From Sabellastarte sp. h YS-2021 (taxonomy: Eukaryota > Annelida > Polychaeta > Sabellida > Sabellidae), in NCBI GenBank assembly GCA_964017235.1, contig OZ024931.1:135906033-135970032 (forward strand): 64,000 nucleotides of DNA, given 5' to 3'. The notes under the pieces were generated by a model, which did no database searches, was not told the origin of the DNA, and was given only the letters and a program-made list of their open reading frames with translations. Positions 26,401 through 38,400 of this stretch are shown here, piece by piece. Within the stretch, counting starts at the first letter, position 1. Every line of letters begins with the position of its first letter. The position numbers were made by a program, and so were the translations under genes.

Positions 26401-29400
26401 AATTAAATAAATGAGATCATAGAGTAATTAATTAAATAAATGAGTGATGAGTAAATGAGTCATAGATCAGTGAGTAATTAATTAAATAAATGAGTAATGA
26501 GTAAATGAGTCATAGATCGGTGAGTAATTAATTAAATAAATGAATGATTGGCTATTTTGAGTACTGAAAAAGGCAAATGTGCTCATATCTCCTAAACCGT
26601 GCGAGATAGAACGATTTCGTGGAAATTTTCGACCCACAGGGTATCTAAGGACTGTAATCTTTGCAATTTTCAAAAAATTTTCCCCTCCCCAAAAATGGCG
26701 GCCATTTTGAATTTTCGAATTTTTGCCAAAAATGGCAAAACACAAATTTGCTTCTATCTCCTTAACCGTGCGAGATAGAGTGATTTCGTCGAAATTTCAC
26801 AGGGTATCTAAGGAATGTACTCTTTGCAATTTTCAAAAAATTTTCCCCTCCCCAAAAATGGCGGCCATTTTGAATTTTCAAATTTTTGCCAAAAATAGCA
26901 AAACACAAATTTGCTTCTATCTCCTTAACCGTGCGAGATATTGCGATTTCATCGAAAGTTTCAACCCATAGGGTATCTGAGCATCGTACTCTTGGCAATT
27001 TAAAAAAATTTTCCCCTCCCCAAAAATGGTGGCCATTTTGAATTTTTGCCAAAAATGGCAAAACACAAATTTGCTTCTATCTCCTTAACCGTGCGAGATA
27101 GAGCGATTTCGTCGAAATTTTCAACCCACAGGGTATGTAAGGAATGTACTCTTTGCAATTTTCAAAAAATTTTCCCCTCCCTAAAAATGGCCGCCATTTT
27201 GAATTTTCGAATTTTTTGCCAAAAATGGCAAAACAAATTTGCTTCTATCTCCTTAACCGTGTGAGATAGAGCGATTTCGTCGAAATTTTCGACCCACGGG
27301 GTATCCGAGCAATGTACTCTTAGCAATTTTCAAAAAATTTTCCCCTCCCCAAAAATGGCGGCCATTTTGAATTTTCGAATTTTTCCCAAAAATCTGACAA
27401 GCTAAATCTCCATGCATGGCTCTTCAAAGAGGAGCAACCAGATCAGTCAATGAGGCAAAGTGGGCCATATTTAGAGTGGTGCCTCAGTAATCAGGTGGAC
27501 TTCAGAGCACCCCCTGTAAAGTCAGTTGCTGATTTCCTTATATACCCTTTTCAGGATAGGAAACTGCAGCCTAGCACCATTCATGGTACAGGTCAGCCAT
27601 TGCTAATAAACTGGCAAACTCACCCATTAACATCAGCAATGATGAAAACCTCACTTGTCTGCTGGATAGTTTCCACAAAGACAGACCCAAAGCCGGAGGG
27701 AAATCCCTTCCTGGAACCTCTCTCTGATCTTGCACCAGCTGACAAAGGCTCCTTTTGAACCAATTAAAGAGGCCTCCTTGAAGCATTTGACCTTCAAGAC
27801 AGTTTTCCTCTTGGCCTTTGGGTCAGGCAAGCATAGAAGTGAGATACATGCTTGGCAAAACAGAAAGATTAGACACCAATCCTACTGGTCAAAGGTGTTC
27901 CTGTATGAATCATCCAGCTCTCTTTCCAAGAAGCAGCTGTCCAAAGAGGGTCCCGACAATGTGGCCCCAGTGGTTATACCACTCTTGGCCCCAACTCTGA
28001 ATAGGTCCCTCAAGTCTGACGGGTCCCTTTGTCCGGTTATAGCATTGCGCTATTGTTTGGACAGGACCCCACAATTTGGCAGAATCAGGAGTTGGTATTT
28101 TTCTCCTTTAAGAAAGGTTTTGACAAAGACATCTCGCCTGCCACCATCTCCTCTTGGATCAAGCAGATTGTGATCCTATGTTATGAGCTCTCTGACCAGG
28201 AGGCCCACACTTTACATCAGGTTAAAGCCCATGATGTCAGGGCCTTTTGTTTATAAGGCATTCCAGTCAGGATTTTCCTTAAAACAAATCTTATCAGCCT
28301 ACCACTGAAGTCACATAGTACCTTCACAGAGAGTTCTATCGGAAGGGTGTGGCTTGGGCTGATCCAGAGCTTTATCACTTGGGCCCAGTAGTGGCTGCTC
28401 AGGAGATCCACAGGTGGCCCTTAGATTGAGGAGATTTGTATATATGTACATAGTGTAAATAGTGCTACATGTACATAGTATATAAAAAAAAACAAAAAAA
28501 AAACAAAAACTGTGACATGCTTCCTTCGGGAGGTTTAGTTGCCTTCTGGGACTGAACTCATCCCTCTCTTCCCCTACCTCAGAGCAGGTCTGCTAAAAAG
28601 GGGGGGGGGGCTATGTCGGTGTAGCCCGGGTAGCTTGCTGCTGGTAACCGACCATGGCCTTACAGGGTTTCCTGACCCTAAGGTCAACCCAGGCCTGGGC
28701 CTATAGGTCTCCTGACGAAGTCAGCCTAGACCGTAGGTTTAAATTTACTATCATTTGTGAGTTCACATAAGTCCCTAGTAACTTACCCGCCAGCCAAGCG
28801 GTAGTTATTCAGCAATTGTCTATTGGATAAGATGAATTAATGCAATAAAATTGCAAATTTAATATGTAAATTTAATACCCTATCCAATGGACACACAAGA
28901 CCCTCCCTCCGACCCCGCTATCAACTTACTAGGGGTCTAAGAGGTTTAAACAACGAAAAAGATGCTATGATGTCAGGTTGTCTAGACAGGAAGGAGCTAC
29001 GAGGCGCCATCTGGGGAGTGCACAGTACTGGGACCGGCCAGCCGGTGGAAACACAGGACGTCTTTTTCTGGCGTTTGGCGGGCCTGTCTGCGCTGACCTG
29101 ATTAGCAATTGTCCATTGGATAGGGTATTAACTTATAAAAATTTAATTTACTTATTAAATTTGCAATTTTGCAGGTGTCAAGGCTTTGAATCCATCAAAA
29201 TAAAATTAGAAAAATACAATCAAGGTGTTAAATTTTTAAGAAGAGTGTAAATAAAGTATTTCCACTTTTGGTCTGTCACATAGCTTTTACATGTTGGTTG
29301 GAAACAAGTGGTTGTATCTTGTGGCTATTTCTGTTGCAAGATCATTTGATGCTTATTGGCCAAAAAAATTATTCATTGCGATGTTGAAAACACCATGGCT

Positions 29401-32400
29401 GAGATCTTGAATGTCAGAATCTTAAAATGGAAACAACAGACTAAAATTAAAAGTCATGCGTAGTTGACAAATAAAATTATAAATAGTTTGTTTTAGATAA
29501 TTTGTGAGAAAAATCAATGCAGAAAAATGATTCTAAGTTCTGTCTGTTTTGAATTCTGATTAAATAATTGTTTATATTCTTTATCCCAGAACAACTATTG
29601 TCATGATCTCCCTTTGTTCTTATCAACAGAGTGAATACTACAAGTTACTGGCAGAAAAAGTGAATAAAACCATCACACAGCTACAGGAAAAGCGGAAGAC
29701 ACGCTTACAGAAACAGGCGACAGAGACAAAGACAGGTGCAACCAAAACCAACTCAACAGAAGCCGAGAAAACTTCTCAAACTGAGTCGAAAAATGAATCT
29801 GAAAGAAAAGACGTTCTAACCAACAAAGAAGAAGACCAAACAAAAGCAACATCAAAAATGGAAACTGAAAGTGGGGCAAAACCAGCCACAGATAATGAAA
29901 CTGAAACAGGTGTAACAGAGGAAAATAAACCACAGTGGGTCAGACTCACTCGGTCTCAACGGAAAAGGAGGAGACGACAAGGTATGTACGACTACTCCAT
30001 AATGTAACAGTTGTATGTGGCAATTTTTGGCCAGCTGTAAATATTTCTTGAAGTATTAGTTTTACTTGCTTGATTGAATGTATGTATACTTCTGAAATTG
30101 CCAAACTGTAAAATTTGCGAATTTTAGGTAGCTTTTGCATTTAGGTCTACTTTATTTGATAAGTTTGATATATTCTAATTCTAATTTGACTTTTATAGCG
30201 CTTAATCTCCACTGAGTAGTGGACTCTTAAGGAGCAACAAGACAATAGCAGTATGCAAAATTCAAAGTCCAAGGACAGGAATTGGTCAGCACCACAGAGA
30301 AGCCATAAGAGAAAAAGACCTAAGGAGGATAAGCCTTTGCGTAGAGATAGGTTTTGAGCTTCTTTCTAAAAGAGGTAATAGTGGGTGATGCACGAATGTC
30401 TTCAGGCAGTGAATTCCAAGCATCAAAGGCGAAACTGAAACCAAACTGCTTAGTGGACTTGTGAATTTTAGGTTGAAACTTTGGAACATTAAGGAATTAA
30501 GATACCTCAAAAACTTATGGACGGATTTTGATGAAATTTCCAGGATATGTCTAAAAAGGTAAAAGGACCACTATATGGATCTTCTGGATCCATGAAGTGT
30601 AATTTTTAAAGACAGATACCTCAAAAGTTATGGATGGATTTTGTTGAAATTTTCCGAAAATGTCCTAAATGGGACAAGGAACAAGTGATTAGATGTTGGG
30701 AGTAATCTGGATCCAGGCTGTCAGATAATTTTAGGATGGATTTTGATGATATTTTTGGATTATGTTAGAAATGGTAAAAGGAAGACGTAAGAAAAGAAAG
30801 AAATGATTCAATTTTGCAAGTGATTATCTGGATCTTCTGGATCCATGAAATGTAATTTTTTAAAGACAGATAACTAAAAAAGTTATGGATGGATATTGAT
30901 GAAATTTTCAGGAAATGTCCTAAATGGGACAAGGAACAAGTGATTAGATTTTGGACGTGATCTGGATCACTGTCTGGATCCAGGCTTTTAATGGAAGTTA
31001 TAGCCAGATAATTTTATTTTTTTTTAATATACTGCAGTGACATTTCAAACAATCAGAGGTCACATGACCAAAAATGTCTTTTTTTGATGGGTAATCTTGT
31101 CCGGATGATAACTTAAAAGGGATTTCATCAATTCACCTGAAACTTGGTAAGTACATTCATTCTATTAAATTCTGGAAATCATTAGATTTTGGCGTTGATT
31201 AGTTAAGAAATGGCTGAGTAATTAATGATAAATTAATCATTATGAATTTTCCAAATAAGGAAAATACAGAAATGCTTATATCTTGAAAACCGTGCTAGAT
31301 AGAGGGATTTCGCCGAAATTTTTGACCCACAGGGTATCTCTGCATAGTAGCATGCCAATTTTTCAAAATATTTTTGTCTCACCAAATATGGCGACTGTTT
31401 TGAATTTTTGAATTTTTTTGCAAAAATTGCAAAACACAAAAATGCTTATATCTTGAAAACCGTGCTAGATAGAACAGACTGTGCTGACTTTGGTTGTCAC
31501 AACAGTATAAGGCTAGAAACGAAGCATTTTCTTAATACTTTAGCACTCACCTTTATATCCTTTTCGGGATGCTTTGTTTTTGCTGTGCAAAAACATTATC
31601 TTTTTTTTTGCGAGTGATCCTCTAGTTAAAACTTGAGCTTTCCCACTTGGCACTTGTCCTCTGGTCACACCTACTCTCCTGAATTTTACTAACCTAGACC
31701 GTCCCCCACTATCCCTTTGTACACTGATTTTGTTAACCTAGTGCACCGAGTTCTTCATTGTGGGTAAAACATTCCACCTACAGAGCAGTAGAATAGATTA
31801 AATATTACTTGCCATACATTGCACATCAAAACAATACAATGAAATTAACTGCTGTACATGGGTATATAATAAGTGTATGCTGAAAACTCTTTATCTTTAT
31901 TTTCAATGTATCCTTGGCCTTGTGTTGAGTTTCTGTTCCTCCATTTTACTATTTAGTCGCAAAACAAGTGAATGGTGCATCACAGATCACAGAGGGCATG
32001 GCAACAGGACAGGAAGCAGCCACAGGAGAGACAGTGATGGAGGGGGATGAGGGGGATTCCAGTGAGGGTGAATGGGTTACCACAGAGGTAGATAGCTCAA
32101 ACAAGGAGGCAGAAAGCGTTCCCAAGTTGATGGAAGGCATTGAAAGTGGTACAGGAAACCAAGGGACCATGGAAGAGAAAAATGTTGACGGAGAACCAAT
32201 GGAAATGGATGAAAAGCAGGTGCCAAAAGAAGGCAGTCAGGCTGAAAGTAAAGGTGAGAGATTGAGAGTGTTCTCTGCATAATGTTGAACGTACAACTAT
32301 TCTTTCACCAATCTGCTGTAGGGTGGCTCCCTCTCTCAACCAGCATCATTGTTGTTAGGTTAGGTAACTGTTCTCTGAAGTATGTTATTAAGCGGCCCGT

Positions 32401-35400
32401 CAGGGACGCTTTTTGTTTTCACCGAAGTTCGACTGATCGCCGCCGCCGCCGGATTATGGTCTCCCTTGAATAACTTCTTAGCCTTTCAAATTTTTCTTTC
32501 CTTCTTATCTTTCTTTAAAACTATAGGGGCGGGAAAGCTTTTTGGGATACTTTGCGCAGACCTTAAGCTTTACTTAAGGTAACCTTAAGCATAACTCCAA
32601 AACACCCCGTCATCGCGTTTCGGAAAAAACCACACACCCCTGTGCTATAAAATTTATCACGTACATTCTAGACCAAATTTCCAAGGTCGGAAAGGATTTT
32701 CTTATCAGTCGCACCATAGATACCTGAATGGGAGGCGTTTTATTTTTGTAAATTTTTTAAAAATGGGTACTTGGTCTGTATCTCAAAAACGGTTATGATT
32801 TCGGCGTGTTGTTGGAATAACTTATTCAGCTACTTTTTGATAATCTTTCACATGCCGAAGTTTTAGCTCTGTATCTGCAAACTTAAGGTCACCTTAATGA
32901 CCAAAACGTGGCTTTTAACCCTCCAGTTCACTTAGTTTTCCACACATTTCAACCAAACTTTGCATATATATTATGATTCACCAAAGGATTATCTTGACTT
33001 TATAGTGACCTTAAACTGTTAATATTGTTAGGGCTATGGCCCCCCTAAAGTCATCAAATTGGAATAAAATTGTCTGGCCTGTTATTTTTCAATCTTTTTT
33101 AAAATCTAACATATATTGATATTGAGGTACATCAAAAGAACACTCTTACTACCTTATGATTCAAATATTAATAATGTTAGGGCCATCTTCAACTTAAAAT
33201 GTAGAGTTTTTCAGCCTTAAGCTTAGTTAATGTGTACATTTTTCAAATAAAAATTGCGACATTTATAAAGGTTGGCAGAAAGGACATTCTGCTTTTATGG
33301 TCGCCTTAAAGTCCCAATATGAATGAAGTTATGGTCACTTTTCAGTGAAAAAAGGAAGTTTTAGGCCTCCAGCTATCTTATTGTTCAACTGACCTCAGCT
33401 AAACTTTGTACACTTATAAAGGATGACAAAAGGGACATTCTCATTTTATGGTCACCTTAAAGTCGCAATATGGATGAAGTTATGGTCACCTTGCAGTGAC
33501 CTTATGGAGTTTTTAATCTCCAGCTATCATATTGTTCAGCAGAGCTCAGTTAAATTTTGTACACTTTTAAAGATGACATTAGGGACATTCTTATTTTCTT
33601 TCCACCTTGGAGTTCCAATACAAGTACAGTCATGGCCATCTTGACGTGAAAATGAGGATTTTCAGCCCCTAACTGATTTACTGTTCAGTAACATCAGTTT
33701 AACTTGACATTGATTATACTAAAGTAAGATTTTGTATAACATTTCACTTAAAATTCCTGTACTTAAGAGGCTTTGGCCATCTTAACATGATAAACATATA
33801 CTTCTTGCTCCCTCCTCATTTATTTTAACACTTTTTAAAACCGCACCTGGCATATGTATACTTAAAAATATTTATGCTGTCTGGCAAACCTAATCTCTTA
33901 GTGTTTATGAAGTTATGACATCTTCAAAGAAAAAAATGAGCTATTTATGATGCACTGATGTGGATATTAACATATTGCAACTGATCAGTGTTCACATAAT
34001 ATAAATTCCCAATTTTAGGCAGATTAAAAAACCACATTCTTCTGATTCCATTCTTTTGGAATTGTGGGGATATAACTTTTCCTTTTTGGAAAAAAAGCTT
34101 CAATTGATTCAACTTTTTTTTGTAGAAGGAGTTGATGATCTAGCTACTTGTTCACATAGACTATATAAATTGGTCAAATGTATACACCTGACTTCTTTCA
34201 CAATATAAGATGCTTGAAAAAAACACTTTCTCATAAACAGTTTTTCTTGTACAGCATTTTATGTATCTCCAGCTGAGTGGAAATGAATGACTTGTCCTTT
34301 TCTTCTTCCTCCCCAACTCTGTATTTGCTTTTGTGTGATATCAATCAAAAGGCACATTCGTGGAAAGTCTTTCTATGCAGAAAGAACCACCCCCCCCCCC
34401 CCCCCCCAACTCCCCTTTAGTGCACATAAAAAGCAAGTGGAAAAAAGAATGGCCTCAGTGGGGGAAGTGGGGGGGTTGATGGAGGGAGATGATAGATAGA
34501 GATATATATATGTGTGTGTGAAGCAAAAGTGGAACAAAAAAAATTGGAATATTTATGCTGTTCTTTCGAATGTATATTGTTTTCTTTTACTTTCTTCCAT
34601 TTCACTTAGACTTCCACATTTAATTAATTTTAGCTCAAGTGGGAAATGAATTTTTGAAACTTTAATGCATTCAAATTCCTGAAGTGATGCATTAAATCAC
34701 TTATAACTTGAAAAGTATTGCGTTCACAGCATTTTGTTAAAATATGTTATTAGGCTACTTTTTCCACAGCTACAACAAGTCCAGGAACTTGTGTGGTCTT
34801 AATTTTGTGCATTATTGAAGTGTGGAATGGATCATGATCTCCTACTCTTATTCCTTAGCCTAGAATTTTAATTTCAATTGCTAAATCATTCATAAATATT
34901 GCAATATATAAACTCATACTTTTCTTTCCCAATAAATCCAGTAACATTTTTCTAGCGCTATAGCTTGACTTGTTTGTAACTTGATTTTTCTTGTAAGCAA
35001 TAACTCTGAAGCAAAATCAGTAACTTTTGAACCAAAAGTCTAATGCACTTTGGTTCACTGGATTTTATTAGTGGTTTTTATTTGAAGCACAATCACTAAT
35101 TTTAAACAATAGTTCTTAAGCATCTTAGTCCACTGCATTCAATTAGTGTTTTATACTTAAGTCTGATACTAATGAAATTTTGAACAGAAATGTCTGTGGT
35201 CAGTGTACCCTTTCACTTGAGACCTCTTTTCCGAGAACATTACCAAAGAATGTAGGACATACAGAATCCGGGAAAAAAAATGCCTCCTGGACAAAATACC
35301 TCACAGAAAAAAATGCCTCCTGGAAAAAATGCCTCCCGGAAAGAATGCCTCCTGGATATTTTGTGACTAGGAAAAAATGCCTCCTGAGAAAAAAAGTTAT

Positions 35401-35446
35401 TATATCCCCAGACGAAAGTCGGGGATATATTGGATTCAGGTCCGTC

Positions 35447-35489
<43 letters not shown>

Positions 35490-38400
35490 AGAAATTTCCT
35501 TGTGGACGCGATAACTCAAAAACAAATTAATATTTTTTTTTCAAACTTGGTACACATGTTAAGGGTGCGCAAAGGAAGATCCCTATTTTAAGGTGACCTT
35601 AAACTCCCAGTAAAAAAGAACTTACGGCCACCTTAAGGTCAGAAATTGGACTTTTGGCCACTTAGAGCCTTGTAGGTCACAAACTATGATGCTCAGCTGG
35701 CTGAAATTTTACCTGACAACACATTAATATGTTCTTAGTACATGTGCCGAAAATCACGACTTTAAGTTGAGGAGAAAATTGTGTTTGAGGCCCATAAATA
35801 CCCCCACTTGGGGATTTTTTGCTATACTTTTCATATATTTTGCCCTATAATTTGGAAGTGGTAATTCTGATGAGTCTCAAACTGCGCTAGGTATAACTTT
35901 GATATGTAATCCTTGTCTGTAGAAAATTTTAGGGCTGTAGGTTTACCCAAAGGGGTCGACTTAAGGTCTCAAAAGTGCCCACAGAGACCCAATTTATGCA
36001 CTTTTTGCCACTTTCAAGCACTGTAGCTTTCAAACTATGTCTCTCATCTAAGTTAAATATCATCTGGGAATATATCTATGTGTTTTCTTATATGTGCCCC
36101 AACATTTAGGCCTTTAATAGACAGTTAACCTGTGTATCAGGACCATAAACACCCACCCGAGTGACCCTTATAAGACATTTTTCACATCTTTTTCCCTGTA
36201 ACTTGGAAATGGTAAGTCTGAGAAGTTTCAAACTGTATTAGATATATATTCTGTGTGTAATCTTAGTATGTAACAGATTTTAAGTCTGAAGCTTTAATTT
36301 TGAAGGTCAAATTGAGGTCTCTAAAAGGCTCCCAAAGACCCAATATTTGGACTTTTTGCTACTTTTAAGCCCTGTGACTGTCAAACTATGTGACTGATAG
36401 AGCTCAAATCCTATCTGGGAAGATATTAGTATGTTATTTTTATATGTGCCAAAAATTAAGGCTTTAAGAAGACATTTAACCTGTGTATGAGACCATAAAT
36501 CCCCACCCGAGTGACCATTTTTAGACATTTTTCACATATTTTTCCCTGTAACTTGGAAATGGTAAGTCTAAGAAGTTTCAAACTGTATTAGATGTATATT
36601 CTATGTGTAATCTTAGTATGTGACAAATTTTAAGTCTGAAGCTTTAATTTAAAGGCCACATTTAGGTCTCTAGAAGGCCCCATAAAGACCCAGTATTTGG
36701 ACTTTTTGCCAATTTTAAGGCCTGTGACTGTTAAACTATGTGACTGATAGAGCTGAAATCTCATCTGGGAATACATTATTATGTTCTTTTTACATGTGCC
36801 AAAAATCAAGGCTTCAAGTAGACATTTAACCTGTGTATGAGGACCTTAAACACCCACCTGAGTGACACTTTTAAGACATTTTTCACATATTTTGCTCTGT
36901 AACTTGGAAATGGTAAGTCTGAGAAGTTTCAAACTTTATTAGATACATATTCTATTTGAAAGCCACATCGACTTTGGACTTTTTACCACCTTTAAGCCCT
37001 GTGACTGTTAAACTATGTGATTGATGGAGCTGAAATCCCATCTGGGAATACATTATTATGTCCTTTTTACATGTGCCGAAAATCAAGGTTTTTAGTAGAC
37101 ATTTAACCTGTGTATGAGGGCCATAGACACTCGCCCAAGTGCCTTTTTTGACATTTTTTCCGTATTTTGCCCTGTTATTTGGAAATGCTTAGTGTGACAA
37201 GTCTTAAACTGTATTATATATAATTTTTGTTTGTTATGTATGTCCCCCAAAAAGTTTCAGATCTGTAGTTTAATTGCTAAGGTCTCTTTAACAATTGTAA
37301 AATGCCCACAGAAACCCAATTTATGGACATTATGCCACTTTAAAGCCCAGTAACTGTCAAACTATGTGGGTTATAGAGCTGAAATCTTTGAATTTTTCAA
37401 AGGAAATGCCTGTCTATTTAAATTTTGATTATTAATAATGTTATGGCTATCTTAGTCTTTTAAGAACTTATTTTTGTGTGTTATACCTCTGCTTGCTGAG
37501 TTTTTAACTTTTTAAAATGAAACTGGTTAAACATATTCAAGTAGACAAAATGGACACTTTAAGTGAGCTTTAAGTCCCAATATTAATGAAATTATATCCT
37601 TATGTAGTAAAACTAGGGGATTTTTAACCCTCAACTAGCCCAGTTTTATTCAACTTGCCTCAGTTAATTTTGACACAGCTCCTACAGTTATGAACTCATT
37701 TCAGTTGATAATCACATACTTAAAATTCTCAATTCTTTTTGTATTTGAGTACCCCTTTTATATAGATTGTTTGTTTACCATTTATCCCCACCTCTGGGAC
37801 CTCCAGCTATATTGAGTGACACTAAATAAACAAAGGTATTTAATGATATCAGATGAGAAACAAAGAACTCAATGGGGTTGCAGATCTTGTGTAATAGTGA
37901 GAGAGGTGTGGAGAAGGGGAGAGGGGTGGGGGTGGGCGGTAGTGGGCTTCATTACATATAACACAAAGGGGAGTCAGAACTGAGATTGTGTCACATATTT
38001 AGGTTGCATATATATGGACCACATATATAGGTATAGAGGAAATGAATAACTGAAAACAATTTGCAAATTCTAAAAATAATATAATAAAATAATAATATAA
38101 ATAATTTTTTTTTAAATAATATTTTATTTGTGAACAAATATAGAAACAGATATGCGCTTTTGGGATTATGAATTTTAGAATGGACATTGAATCATCAATC
38201 ATTTAAATACTTTGAAGGAAGATTGAAAAGTATGATGAGTTGAGTTAAAATAATATTTTATTTGTCAACAAATATAGAAACAGATATGCTCTTTTGGGAT
38301 TATTATTTTAGAATGGACATTCAATCATCAATCATTTAAATACTTTGAAAATAGGTTTAGAGTTATCATTGCAGGAAGATTGAAAATATAATTTGAGTTA

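Larger units (their letters stand above)
24724..29169 (+). mobile_element. DIRS element C (fossil, broken)
   Basis: A tyrosine-recombinase retrotransposon remnant lying in the intron between KIX exons 4 and 5. Parts present are a left inverted terminal repeat, a recombinase stretch, an internal complementary region and a right inverted terminal repeat. Its ends match elements B and D rather than A. It has several breaks, keeps only part of the family's coding content, and contains an inserted HLE-5. It is older than A and B. Confidence 0.85.
21818..29716 (+). other. KIX domain of the host gene, split over three exons
   Basis: The domain comprises 21818-21873, 24560-24674 and 29630-29716, 86 residues, against about 87 in CBP. 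Shared signatures are WHE, AIFP, LKD-R-M-x-NLV-x-Y, Y-x-S/T-A at the second helix boundary, EYY-x-LLAEK and EKR-x-x-L-x-KQ. These are established hallmarks of the CBP/p300 KIX family, recalled from memory. Residues of the MLL/Tax-type groove (I and F of AIFP; L, V and Y of NLVxY) are kept. The site facing phospho-KID is changed: EYYKLLAEKVNK has Asn where CBP has the Tyr that contacts phosphoserine. Confidence 0.88.

Noticed and set aside
21617-29716. Host gene as a CBP/p300 orthologue
   Set aside because: KIX matches, but the flanking exons encode acidic repeats and RRM-like modules, with none of the TAZ, bromodomain or acetyltransferase segments expected.
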